This document shows, in pieces, positions 44,278-52,572 of a stretch of 64,000 nt of DNA (position 1 is the first letter of the stretch; each line of letters opens with the position of its first letter). The position numbers and the translations under genes were made by a program. Location: positions 62,001 through 126,000 of the forward strand of contig NZ_JANZYO010000007.1 in NCBI RefSeq assembly GCF_025506335.1, in the 5' to 3' direction. This DNA is from Mumia quercus (GTDB lineage: Bacteria > Actinomycetota > Actinomycetes > Propionibacteriales > Nocardioidaceae). A model generated the notes under the pieces. It was not told the DNA's origin, ran no database searches, and was given only the letters and a program-made list of their open reading frames with translations.

Positions 44278-45362
44278 TCGATCTTCGCGCGGTCGAGAGT
44301 CGCCCCGCTCATGGAGCAGGGCGACTCTCGACCACCGATCGCTGGCTGCCGGTCTGGATCGTGGCGGCCATGCTCGGAGGGTTGGCCCTCGGTCGGCTCG
44401 TCCCCGGTCTCGACGAGGCGCTCGCGGGCCTGGAGATCGGATCCGTCAGCGCGCCGATCGCGCTCGGCCTGCTGGTGATGATGTACCCGGTCCTGGCGAA
44501 GGTCCGGTACGACCAGACGCGGGGCGTCCTCGCCGACCGGCGACTGCTGGTGCTCTCGCTGGTCCTCAACTGGGTCGTCGGACCGGCGCTGATGTTCGGC
44601 CTGGCCTGGCTTCTGCTCCCCGACCTCCCCGAGTACCGCACCGGCCTCATCGTCGTCGGCCTCGCCCGCTGCATCGCGATGGTCCTGATCTGGAACGACC
44701 TGGCGTGCGGTGATCGTGAAGCCGCCGCCGTCCTGGTCGCGGTCAACAGCGTCTTCCAGCTCGTCGCGTTCGCCGGGCTGGGCTGGTTCTACCTCCAGAC
44801 CTTGCCCGGCTGGCTCGGTCTCGAGACGACCACGGCCGAGTTCAGCATGGCGGCGATCGCTCTCAGCGTCCTCGTCTTCCTCGGCATCCCGCTCGCGGCC
44901 GGCTTCGGGAGCCGCCTGCTCGGTGAGCGGGTGAAGGGTCGCGCCTGGTACGAGACGCGGTTCCTGCCTCGCATCAGCCCGTTGGTGTTGTGGGGGTTGC
45001 TCTTCACGATCGTCATGCTGTTCGCCCTGCAGGGCGACGCGATCACCCGGCGCCCCTGGGACGTCGCCCGGATCGCCCTCCCGCTCCTGCTCTACTTCGT
45101 CGGCATGTTCGTCGTGGCCTGGGGCGCTGCACGAGTGGCTCGACTCGGGTACGCGCGCACGGTCACGGTCGCGTTCACGGCGGCCGGCAACAACTTCGAG
45201 CTTGCCATCGCCGTCGCGATCGGCACCTGGGGCGCCACGTCCGGCCAGGCGCTCGCGGGCGTCGTCGGGCCGTTGATCGAGGTCCCCGTCCTCGTCGCCC
45301 TCGTGTACGTCTCCCTCGCTCTGCGCCCCCGTCTTGCACCCGACCGGGAGGTCCTCCGATGA
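44274..45362 (+). CDS. acr3: arsenite efflux transporter, ACR3 family
   Basis: The 362-residue protein has ten membrane helices and the ACR3 hallmarks: [17 protein letters not shown] (with the essential Cys, about 124-140) and [15 protein letters not shown] (about 300). It exports As(III) using the proton gradient. N-terminal 25 residues are hydrophilic. Coupled to arsM upstream and arsC downstream (ATGA overlaps). Confidence 0.96.
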   Translation: MIDLRAVESRPAHGAGRLSTTDRWLPVWIVAAMLGGLALGRLVPGLDEALAGLEIGSVSAPIALGLLVMMYPVLAKVRYDQTRGVLADRRLLVLSLVLNWVVGPALMFGLAWLLLPDLPEYRTGLIVVGLARCIAMVLIWNDLACGDREAAAVLVAVNSVFQLVAFAGLGWFYLQTLPGWLGLETTTAEFSMAAIALSVLVFLGIPLAAGFGSRLLGERVKGRAWYETRFLPRISPLVLWGLLFTIVMLFALQGDAITRRPWDVARIALPLLLYFVGMFVVAWGAARVARLGYARTVTVAFTAAGNNFELAIAVAIGTWGATSGQALAGVVGPLIEVPVLVALVYVSLALRPRLAPDREVLR

Positions 45363-45766
45363 CCGCGCACGTCCCCTCCGTCCTGTTCGTCTGCGTCCAC
45401 AACGCAGGCCGCTCACAGATGGCGGCAGGGTTCCTCCGACACCTCGCGGGCGACTCCGTCCGTGTCCTCTCGGCGGGCTCCGAGCCTGCCGAACACCTCA
45501 ATCCCGTGGCGGTCGAGGCGATGCGGGAGAAGGGCATCGACATCACCGACAGCCAGCCGTCGCTCCTCTCCCCCGACGACGTCCGGGGTTCGGACGTCGT
45601 CGTCACGATGGGCTGCGGTGACACCTGCCCGGTCTTTCCCGGCACGCGGTACGAGGACTGGGCGCTCGACGATCCCGCCGGCCAGCCGCTGGAGGTCGTC
45701 CGCGGGGTCCGCGACGAGATCGAGCGGCGGATTCGTCTCCTCGTCGCCTCGCTCAACCTTGGCTGA
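45359..45766 (+). CDS. arsC: arsenate reductase, low-molecular-weight phosphatase type
   Basis: The 135-residue protein has the CX5R loop [11 protein letters not shown] (about 12-22), [12 protein letters not shown] (about 83-94) and the general-acid segment [11 protein letters not shown] (about 98-108). The family reduces As(V) to As(III) with thioredoxin or, in actinobacteria, mycothiol. With ACR3 it completes the detoxification route: reduction, export, and methylation as a second path. Start overlaps the acr3 stop. Confidence 0.94.
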   Translation: MTAHVPSVLFVCVHNAGRSQMAAGFLRHLAGDSVRVLSAGSEPAEHLNPVAVEAMREKGIDITDSQPSLLSPDDVRGSDVVVTMGCGDTCPVFPGTRYEDWALDDPAGQPLEVVRGVRDEIERRIRLLVASLNLG

Positions 45767-45812
45767 AATAGCGAAAACGTCGCGGTTTCCGCGACATTTC
45801 CGGCCTTTCAGC
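45762..45812. promoter_or_regulatory. nested dyad between arsC and the Fic gene
   Basis: Outer arms gctgaaa (45762-45768) and tttcagc (45806-45812) enclose an inner perfect stem gtcgcgg (45779-45785) ttt ccgcgac (45789-45795), flanked by gaaa and tttc. A further half-site, tttttgtcgc, lies at 45826-45835. The element is AT-richer than its surroundings. It may terminate arsC and/or be an operator for the downstream gene, whose TAGCCT -10-like hexamer is at 45846-45851. Confidence 0.55.
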
Positions 45813-45894
45813 GGCGGAGATCCCATTTTTGTCGCACTCGGGCGATAGCCTGCGAGGAAACCTGCCTCCCGCAGGCTTCCCCTGAGGAGTGGAT

Positions 45895-47370
45895 ATGGCC
45901 GCTGACTTTCCGCCGGTGGTGTTCTCGGCCGACGGCCACAAGGACCGGATCTCGCGCGCGCGCAAGGCGGGCCGCCTGGTGGCGCTGGGCACCGGGATCT
46001 ACTCCCCCGACGTCGACAAGACGCCCGAGCAGCTCGTCCGCGAGCACCTGTGGACCATCGTCGCCAAGCGGTTCCCCGGAGCCATCATCGCCGACCGCTC
46101 CGCCAGGACGAACGGGCTGCCGTCCGACGGCTTCCTCTTCGTCGTCCACAGCCGGCGTACGGAGCTGAAGCTGGCAGGCGTCACCGTCGTGCCGCGGCAG
46201 GGGCCCTCGGCGATGCCGGGCGACTTCGCACTTCCCGGCGGTGTGTGGCTCGCTGGTCCGGCGCGCGGGCTGCTCGACAACCTCGCGCCGACCCGGCCCG
46301 CCAAGGGCAGGCCGGCACGTACGCTCACGCGTGCCGAGGTCGAGCTCTGGATCGACGAGATCCTCTCCGCTCGCGGCGAGGACGCGATCAACAAGATCCG
46401 CGACGACGCGCGTGTCCTCGCGCCGTTCCTCGGTCGCCAGCACGAGCTCGACCTCCTCGACCGGGTGGTCGGGGCCTCGATGAACACACACCCGACCCAC
46501 ATCCTGCAGACACCGCAGCTCGTCGCGCGCGCCCAGGGGCAACCGTACGACCGCCGTCGGGTGGACGTCTTCGCGCGCCTGGCGTCCTATCTCGACACCC
46601 TCGCCCCCGACAGCGTGCCCGCCCTCCCGGCGGACGCGTCCCGGCGTGCGCTGCTGCCGTTCTACGAGGCGTACTTCTCCAACTACATCGAGGGCACCGA
46701 GTTCACCCTCGACGAGGCGGCCGAGATCGTGTTCGACGACGTCGTGCCCGCCCAGCGCCCCGAGGACGCACACGACATCCTCGGGACCTACGAGCTCACC
46801 TCGTCCGACGACGTCATGCGCCATCGGCCCGCCACCGCCGACGACTCCCTCGAGGTGCTGAGGCATCGGCACGCCGTCCTCATGGGCGGTCGACCCTCGA
46901 TGGCGCCCGGGGTGTTCAAGACTCAGGCCAACCGTGCTGGGGAGACGTACTTCGTCGCCCCCGAGCTCGTCGAGGGGACGCTCACGCAAGGCTTCGACCT
47001 CGGTGCGGGCCTGATCAGCCCGTTCGCCCGGGCGGTCTACATGATGTTCGTCGTGAGCGAGGTCCACCCGTTCGCGGACGGCAACGGGCGCATCGCCCGG
47101 ATCATGATGAACGCCGAGCTCGCCGGTGCCGGCGAGGTGCGGCTCATCATCCCCACGGTGTACCGCCTGAACTACCTGTCAGCGCTCAAGGGTGCGACGC
47201 ACAACGAGAACTATCCCGGACTCCTCGCCGCACTCTCGTTCGCGCGACGCTGGACGGCGCGCGTGGACTTCACGAGTCGCGAGAGCGCCGAGGCCGACCT
47301 CGTCCGGACGCATGCGCTGCGCGACGCCTACACCGCCGAGGAGTCGGGCGTCCGCCTGACGTTGCCGTGA
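45895..47370 (+). CDS. Fic-domain protein with AbiEi-antitoxin-like N-terminal region
   Basis: This 491-residue protein has two parts. Residues 1-150 (ISRARKAGRLVALGTGIYSPD, then a beta-rich segment with IIADRSARTNGL and GGVWLAGPARGLLDNL) resemble the winged-helix AbiEi-type antitoxin/regulator. Residues about 215-470 are a Fic domain with the full active site HPFADGNGRIAR (His391) and an N-terminal inhibitory motif SNYIEG (262-267, Glu266), as in auto-inhibited class II Fic AMP-transferases. So one chain holds a potential toxin, its inhibitory helix and a DNA-binding-like module. ATG preceded by GAGGAG. Target unknown. Confidence 0.88.
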   Translation: MAADFPPVVFSADGHKDRISRARKAGRLVALGTGIYSPDVDKTPEQLVREHLWTIVAKRFPGAIIADRSARTNGLPSDGFLFVVHSRRTELKLAGVTVVPRQGPSAMPGDFALPGGVWLAGPARGLLDNLAPTRPAKGRPARTLTRAEVELWIDEILSARGEDAINKIRDDARVLAPFLGRQHELDLLDRVVGASMNTHPTHILQTPQLVARAQGQPYDRRRVDVFARLASYLDTLAPDSVPALPADASRRALLPFYEAYFSNYIEGTEFTLDEAAEIVFDDVVPAQRPEDAHDILGTYELTSSDDVMRHRPATADDSLEVLRHRHAVLMGGRPSMAPGVFKTQANRAGETYFVAPELVEGTLTQGFDLGAGLISPFARAVYMMFVVSEVHPFADGNGRIARIMMNAELAGAGEVRLIIPTVYRLNYLSALKGATHNENYPGLLAALSFARRWTARVDFTSRESAEADLVRTHALRDAYTAEESGVRLTLP

Positions 47371-47482
47371 GTCTGGCAGCGGATCGGTCACGAATCGAGA
47401 AGTGGAGGGCGCTCGACCGGACCTAGCGTGAAGTCATCGACACCCGTCATCCCCGACGAGGGGATCTCTGAGAGGAACAGTC

Positions 47483-48091
47483 ATGACTTCCATCGCGTCG
47501 GTCACGCTCGAGGCGCCTGATCCCACGGCCGCCTCCCAGTTCTACGAGCACGCCTTCGGCCTCGGCGACCGGGTGAACGTGCGGGCGGGTGCGGACCCGA
47601 CCAGCGGCTTCCGCGCGTACACGCTCTCCTTGGTCCTGCCGCAGCCGTCCAGCGTCGACAGCTTCCTCGGTACGGCGGTCGACGCCGGCGCGACGGTGCT
47701 CCGCCCTGCCGCCAAGAGCATGTGGGGGTACGGCGGAGTCGTCCAAGCGCCCGACGGCGCGATCTGGAAGGCCGCGACTCCGTCGAAGAAGGAGAAGGGC
47801 CGCCCGGTGCGCGACATCGACGAGATCGTCCTCCTGATCGGCGCCTCGGACGTGGGCGCAACCAAGGACTTCTACGTCGACCACGGGCTCGAGGTCGAGC
47901 GGAGCTTCGGCAAGAAGTACGTCGAGTTCAAGGCCGGCTCGGGCAACGTCAAGCTGGGTCTGTACGGGCGCAAGGCCCTCGCGAAGGACGCCGGCGTCCC
48001 TAAGGAGGGCGACGGCTCGCACCGGCTCGCGATCAACAGCGACGCCGGTGCCTTCACCGACCCCGACGGCTTCGTCTGGGAGACCGCCTGA
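47483..48091 (+). CDS. VOC family protein (two half-domains)
   Basis: The 202-residue protein has two VOC half-repeats (SVTLEAPDPTAASQFYEHAFGL start, about 1-95; then IDEIVLLIGASDVGATKDFYVDHGL, about 110-202, ending DPDGFVWETA). Activity unknown. Ribosome site GAGAGGAA. TAGCGT (47424-47429) gives a probable -10 with a 45-base leader. It is convergent with the fragment and UvrA-like gene downstream. Confidence 0.87.
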   Translation: MTSIASVTLEAPDPTAASQFYEHAFGLGDRVNVRAGADPTSGFRAYTLSLVLPQPSSVDSFLGTAVDAGATVLRPAAKSMWGYGGVVQAPDGAIWKAATPSKKEKGRPVRDIDEIVLLIGASDVGATKDFYVDHGLEVERSFGKKYVEFKAGSGNVKLGLYGRKALAKDAGVPKEGDGSHRLAINSDAGAFTDPDGFVWETA

Positions 48092-48106
48092 CGCGAGCGG
48101 CCCAGC

Positions 48107-48360
48107 TCACCGCTGCGCGCAGAACTCGCGTCCCTGGGGCTCGCAGAAGTGGATGCCGAACGGCGAGAAGACCTGGTGCTCACGGCCGGCGCTGCGGTAC
48201 CGCACGTGGAACCCACGCCCGCGACCGCCTCGTCGAACGTCTCGCGGGTGTTCCCGACACCCGCGGTCGTCGTCTCGCCGCTCACGACGGGATCCAGGAG
48301 ACCGAACTCGGTGACCTCCCTCCCGTTCAGCGGCGCGTCCGGATGGTCGTCCGTCGGCGC
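48107..48360 (-). pseudogene. decayed reading frame between VOC and UvrA-like genes
   Basis: On the minus strand, bases 48360 down to about 48210 encode LNGREVTEFGLLDPVVSGE and then TRETFDEAVA. A one-frame shift near 48205-48220 leads into FHVRYRSAGREHQVFSPFG and HFCEPQGREFC, ending at a TGA (48107-48109). Together they read like a normal protein C-terminus, but there is no start codon upstream and one frameshift within. I do not recognise the family. A sequencing error plus a missed start inside the UvrA-like gene is the alternative. Confidence 0.45.
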
Positions 48361-48370
48361 CCCTCGGCGC

Positions 48371-50731
48371 TCACGAGGCGACGTAGTCGGCGAGGTGCTC
48401 TCCGGTCAGCGTCGACCGTGCTGCGACCAGGTCGGCGGGTGTCCCCTCGAACACGACGGTGCCCCCGTCGTGGCCGGCGCCCGGACCGAGGTCGATGATC
48501 CAGTCGGCATGCGCCATGACCGCCTGGTGGTGCTCGATCACGATGACCGACTTGCCCGACTCGACCAGCCTGTCGAGGAGACCGAGCAGCTGCTCGACGT
48601 CCGCCAGGTGCAGACCGGTCGTCGGCTCGTCGAGGATGTAGACGTCGCCCTTCTCGGCCATCTGCGCTGCGAGCTTGAGGCGCTGCCGCTCGCCGCCCGA
48701 CAACGTCGTGAGCGGCTGGCCGAGGCTCAGGTAGCCGAGCCCGACGTCGCTGAGGCGGTCGAGGATCTTGTGCGCGGCAGGCGTACGTGCGTCGCCCTCG
48801 CCGAAGAACTCCTCCGCCTCCGTCACCGACATCGCGAGCACCTCGGCGATGTTGCGCCCGCCGAGCTCGTACTCGAGGACGGACGCCTGGAACCGGCGCC
48901 CCTCGCACTCCTCGCACACCGACTCGACGGTCGCCATGACGCCCAGCTCGGTGAAGATGACGCCGGCACCCTTGCAGGCGGGGCACGCGCCCTCGGAGTT
49001 CGAGCTGAACAGCGCCGGCTTCACGCCGTTCGCCTTCGCGAACGCCTTGCGGATCGGGTCGAGAAGGCCTGTGTACGTCGCGGGGTTGCTGCGCCGTGAC
49101 CCGCGGATCGCGCTCTGGTCGACCACGACGACACCCTCCCGCGGGGCGATCGAGCCGTGGATGAGCGAGCTCTTGCCGGAGCCGGCGACACCCGTCACCA
49201 CACAGAGGACACCGAGCGGCACGTCGACGTCGACGTCCTTGAGGTTGTGGGTCGACGCCCCGCGCACCTCCAGCACTCCGGCGTGCTCGCGGACCGTCTC
49301 CTTGAGCGTCGCGCGGTCGTCGAGGTGGCGTCCTGTGATCGTGTCGCTCCCCCGCAGCCCGTCGACGCTGCCCTCGAAGCAGATCGTGCCGCCCGCGGTG
49401 CCTGCGCCCGGACCGAGGTCGACCACGTGGTCGGCGATCGCGATCGTCTCCGGCTTGTGCTCCACGACGAGGACCGTGTTGCCCTTGTCCCGCAGCTGCA
49501 GGAGGAGGTCGTTCATCCGCGCGATGTCGTGCGGGTGGAGGCCGATGGTCGGCTCGTCGAAGACGTACGTGACGTCGGTGAGCGAGGAGCCGAGGTGACG
49601 GATCATCTTGGTCCGCTGCGCCTCGCCACCCGACAGGGTGCCGGCGGGACGGTCGAGACTGAGGTAGCCGAGGCCGATGTCGCTGAACGCGTCGAGCAGG
49701 TGCTGGAGCCCGGCGACGAGCGGCGCGACCCCCGGCTCGTCGATCGTGCGCATCCACACCGCGAGATCGCTGATCTGCATCGCGCAGAGCTCGGCGATGT
49801 TCTTGCCGTTGATCTTCGACGACAGCGCCTCCTTGCTCAGGCGGGTGCCGTCGCAGTCGGGACAGGTCGTGAAGGTGATCGCGCGCTCGACGAAGCGCCG
49901 CACGTGCGGCTGGAGCGCGTCGACGTCCTTCGAGAGCATCGACTTCTGGATCTTCGGGATGAGCCCCTCGTACGTGACGTTGATGCCTTCGGCCTTGATC
50001 CGGGTGGGCTCGGCGTACAGCAGGAGCTGGAGCTCCTTCTTGGTGAACTTCGCGATCGGCTTGTCCATCGGGAGGCCGGCGTTGCTGAAGATCCGGCCGT
50101 ACCAGCCGTCCATGCTGTAGCCCGGCACGGTGAGGGCGCCGTCGGCCAGCGACTTGGAGTCGTCGTACAGCGCCGTGAGGTCGAAGTCGCTGATGGAGCC
50201 CATGCCCTCGCAGCGGGGGCACATGCCGCCCTGGTAGACCGCGTTGCGGACGACCGACTTCTCCTCCTTGCCTCCCTTCTCGGTCTTCATGACGCCGCTC
50301 GCCGTCCGGGTGGGGACGTTGAAGGCGAAGGCGGTCGGAGGCCCGATGTGGGGCTCGCCGAGGCGGCTGAACAGGATCCGCAGCATCGCGTTCGCGTCGG
50401 TCGCGGTACCCACGGTCGAGCGCGGGTTGGCGCCCATCCGCTCCTGGTCGACGATGATCGCCGTCGTCAGTCCCTCGAGGTGGTCCACCTCCGGGCGCGC
50501 GAGCGACGGCATGAAGCCCTGGACGAACGCCGAGTAGGTCTCGTTGATCATCCGCTGCGACTCCGCCGCGATGGTGGCGAACACCAAGGAGCTCTTGCCG
50601 GAGCCCGAGACACCGGTGAACACGGTCAGCCGACGTTTGGGGAGCTCGACGCTGATGTCCTTCAGGTTGTTCTCGCGCGCCCCCTGCACGCGGATCATGT
50701 CGTGGCTGTCGGCGACCTGCACCGTGGTCAT
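48371..50731 (-). CDS. UvrA-like ABC ATPase (short, DrrC/UvrA2-type)
   Basis: The 786-residue protein has two UvrA-type ATPase halves: Walker A GVSGSGKSS (about 39) and GVAGSGKSS, signatures LSGGEAQR and LSGGERQR, and CxxC zinc modules (CPRC, CPDC, CPAC-x19-CEEC). It is about 150 residues shorter than housekeeping UvrA (about 950), as in UvrA2/DrrC-like proteins that lack part of the UvrB-binding/insertion region and have been linked to resistance to DNA-intercalating drugs. So repair or drug protection is inferred; it is not the main uvrA. ATG with GGGAGAGACG upstream. Confidence 0.9.
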   Translation of the reverse strand: MTTVQVADSHDMIRVQGARENNLKDISVELPKRRLTVFTGVSGSGKSSLVFATIAAESQRMINETYSAFVQGFMPSLARPEVDHLEGLTTAIIVDQERMGANPRSTVGTATDANAMLRILFSRLGEPHIGPPTAFAFNVPTRTASGVMKTEKGGKEEKSVVRNAVYQGGMCPRCEGMGSISDFDLTALYDDSKSLADGALTVPGYSMDGWYGRIFSNAGLPMDKPIAKFTKKELQLLLYAEPTRIKAEGINVTYEGLIPKIQKSMLSKDVDALQPHVRRFVERAITFTTCPDCDGTRLSKEALSSKINGKNIAELCAMQISDLAVWMRTIDEPGVAPLVAGLQHLLDAFSDIGLGYLSLDRPAGTLSGGEAQRTKMIRHLGSSLTDVTYVFDEPTIGLHPHDIARMNDLLLQLRDKGNTVLVVEHKPETIAIADHVVDLGPGAGTAGGTICFEGSVDGLRGSDTITGRHLDDRATLKETVREHAGVLEVRGASTHNLKDVDVDVPLGVLCVVTGVAGSGKSSLIHGSIAPREGVVVVDQSAIRGSRRSNPATYTGLLDPIRKAFAKANGVKPALFSSNSEGACPACKGAGVIFTELGVMATVESVCEECEGRRFQASVLEYELGGRNIAEVLAMSVTEAEEFFGEGDARTPAAHKILDRLSDVGLGYLSLGQPLTTLSGGERQRLKLAAQMAEKGDVYILDEPTTGLHLADVEQLLGLLDRLVESGKSVIVIEHHQAVMAHADWIIDLGPGAGHDGGTVVFEGTPADLVAARSTLTGEHLADYVAS

Positions 50732-50786
50732 CGTCTCTCCCTCGTCATCAAGCCGTCCTGGTCCTCCACCCTAGGGGCGAGAGCGG

Positions 50787-51194
50787 TCAGGTCTGGTTGA
50801 TCCGGAGAAGGTTGCCCGAGGGGTCGCGGAACGCGCAGTCGCGGACGCCGTACGGCTGGTCGGTGGGCTCCTGCACGACCTCCGCGCCGCTCGCCTCGAG
50901 CTTCTCGAAGAGCGTGTCGAGGTCGTCGGTCGCGAGGGTGAGCGCGCCGTACGTGCCCTTGGCGATCAGCTCGAGGATCGTCTGGCGCTCCTCCTCGGTG
51001 ATGCCCGGGTCGGCGGCGGGCGGGGTGAGGACGAGCCCTGTCTCCGGCTGGTTCGGCGGACCGACGGTCAGCCAGCGGAACCCTCCGTACCCGACGTCCT
51101 GACGGACCTCGAAGCCGAGCGTGTCGCGGTAGAACGCCAGCGCCGCGTCAGGGTCGGTGTGCGGCAGGAAGGCGTAGTGGATGGTGATCTTCAT
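50787..51194 (-). CDS. VOC family protein
   Basis: The 135-residue single VOC protein (IHYAFLPHTDPDAALAFYRDTLGFEVR start; YGVRDCAFRDPSGNLLRINQT end) is of the group often annotated as glyoxalase or bleomycin-resistance-like. No ligand assigned. TAGCGT (51202-51207 on this strand) seven bases before the ATG: leaderless. It sits between the AraC regulator and the UvrA-like gene on the same strand. Confidence 0.88.
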   Translation of the reverse strand: MKITIHYAFLPHTDPDAALAFYRDTLGFEVRQDVGYGGFRWLTVGPPNQPETGLVLTPPAADPGITEEERQTILELIAKGTYGALTLATDDLDTLFEKLEASGAEVVQEPTDQPYGVRDCAFRDPSGNLLRINQT

Positions 51195-51214
51195 GGCGGT
51201 GACGCTAGCGCCGA

Positions 51215-51700
51215 TCAGGCGGTCGCCGCTTCTCGATTCCTGACCGCCTCGGCGGTCGACCGTGAAGGCTTGCGCGTACGGACGGGGCGGGTGACCTGCT
51301 TCGCGATGCAGGCCGGCATGCCCTCGAGGACCGGGATCGTGCCGTCCTCCGCCGCGCGACGGAACGTGCTGGGCGGCACTCCCACCAGCTCGGTGAACCG
51401 GGTGCTGAACGTGCCGAGCGACGAGAACCCGACCTCGAAGCAGACGTCGGTCACGCTCAGGTCGCCGCGACGCAGCAGCGCCATCGCTCGCTCGATGCGA
51501 CGGGTCATCAGGTAGGCGTACGGCGACTCCCCGTACGCGGCACGGAACTGGCGGCTCAGGTGTCCCGCCGACATCCCGGCGCCCCGAGCGAGCCCTTCGA
51601 CGTTCAGCGGGTGGGCGAACTCGCGGTCGATCCGGTCGCGGACGCGGCGCAGCAGGCCGAGGTCACGGATCCGTTGCTTCTCGGCGGGACTCACGCTCAC
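51215..51700 (-). CDS. AraC-family transcriptional regulator
   Basis: The 161-residue protein is essentially the AraC DNA-binding domain alone (about 18-112: two helix-turn-helices, AGMSAGHLSRQFRAAYGESPYAY and VTDVCFEVGFSSLGTFSTRF) with a basic tail of about 40 residues carrying Cys. The missing sensor domain means it must respond through other partners or the tail. GTG start. It reads toward the VOC gene 20 bases away, a likely target. Confidence 0.88.
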   Translation of the reverse strand: MSVSPAEKQRIRDLGLLRRVRDRIDREFAHPLNVEGLARGAGMSAGHLSRQFRAAYGESPYAYLMTRRIERAMALLRRGDLSVTDVCFEVGFSSLGTFSTRFTELVGVPPSTFRRAAEDGTIPVLEGMPACIAKQVTRPVRTRKPSRSTAEAVRNREAATA

Positions 51701-51732
51701 CCGCCGATCGTGCCACGCACGAGGGCCCGCTA

Positions 51733-51770
51733 TTGACCGATCTATCGAAAAACGATACTTTCAAATCGTT
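51733..51770 (+). promoter_or_regulatory. promoter and dyad of the DUF2975-XRE operon
   Basis: TTGACC (51733-51738), 17 bases, TACTTT (51756-51761). The spacer holds gatctatcgaaaaa (51739-51752), also found inverted in the arsR-arsM gap. The dyad aacgat (51751-51756), eight bases, atcgtt (51765-51770) spans the -10 and could be a repressor site. ATG follows 23 bases later with GGAGG. Confidence 0.6.
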
Positions 51771-51792
51771 GCTCGATTGATGGAGGTGGCCC

Positions 51793-52281
51793 ATGGGCCG
51801 GATCGTCGTCCTTGCCCTACGCGTCGTGCTCGTCCTGGGCTTCGCAGGCTCCCTGTTCGTGCAGGGCGTGATGGTCCCGCTCCTGGCGGTCGACCTCGAC
51901 GACGCGCCCGCCGGTGTACGAGTGCCCGTCGTCGTGATCGTCGTGCTCGGGATCGTCGCGACCCAGGTCGTGATGATCTGCGTGTGGCGCCTCCTCACGA
52001 AGGTGCGGCGCGGCACCGTGTTCACTCATGCGGCTTTCCGCGACGTCGACGTGATCATCGGTGCCGTCGCGGTCGCCTCCCTGCTGGCATTCGCCCTCGG
52101 AGTGGTCCTGGCCCCCGGCGAGGCGGTGGCCCCCGGCGTGGTGCTGCTCATCGGCGGGTTCGCGCTGATGGTCGCCGGGGTCGCGCTCCTGGTGTACGTG
52201 CTGCGGATGCTCCTCGCCCAGGCGGTCGCTCGCGACGCCGAGGCGACCACCCTCCAGTCCGAGCTCGACGAGGTCATCTGA
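51793..52281 (+). CDS. DUF2975 membrane protein
   Basis: The 162-residue protein has four membrane helices (about 5-28, 45-67, 87-108, 115-140), a typical DUF2975 arrangement with the TVFTHAAFRDVDVIIGAV connector. The C-terminal acidic tail reaches the cytosol. It overlaps the small XRE regulator by one base (TGATG), a pairing known in many bacteria. Function unknown. Confidence 0.88.
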   Translation: MGRIVVLALRVVLVLGFAGSLFVQGVMVPLLAVDLDDAPAGVRVPVVVIVVLGIVATQVVMICVWRLLTKVRRGTVFTHAAFRDVDVIIGAVAVASLLAFALGVVLAPGEAVAPGVVLLIGGFALMVAGVALLVYVLRMLLAQAVARDAEATTLQSELDEVI

Positions 52282-52535
52282 TGGCGATCGTGGTCGACAT
52301 CGACGTGATGCTCGCGCGCCGCAAGATGTCGGTCGGCGCGCTCGCCGACCGCGTCGGCATCACTCCGGCGAACCTCGCCGTCCTCAAGAACGGCCGCGCC
52401 AAGGCCGTACGGTTCACGACCCTGGAGGCGCTCTGCGAGGTGCTGGAGTGCCAGCCGGGTGACCTCCTGCGGTGGGAGCCCGACCCTCCGGACCGCGTCG
52501 ACATCTCCCCAGCCGAGGGCGCCGCGGGACGCTAG
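52281..52535 (+). CDS. small XRE-family (YozG-like) regulator
   Basis: The 84-residue protein is a single Cro/C1-type helix-turn-helix (VDIDVMLARRKMSVGALADRV, then ITPANLAVLKNGRAKAVRFTTLEALCEVLECQPGDLLRW). These small regulators are usually encoded with a DUF2975 protein; it may bind the aacgat-N8-atcgtt dyad over the operon promoter. Cys residues in EVLECQ and LEALCE are not clearly functional. Confidence 0.9.
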   Translation: MAIVVDIDVMLARRKMSVGALADRVGITPANLAVLKNGRAKAVRFTTLEALCEVLECQPGDLLRWEPDPPDRVDISPAEGAAGR

Positions 52536-52572
52536 CCTCCAGGCACCGGACGACGCGCCTCAGGAGGCCCCC

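Noticed and set aside
43014-45766. Arsenic cluster as a mobile element
   Set aside because: No transposase, inverted terminal repeats or target duplications were visible; codon use resembles the neighbours.
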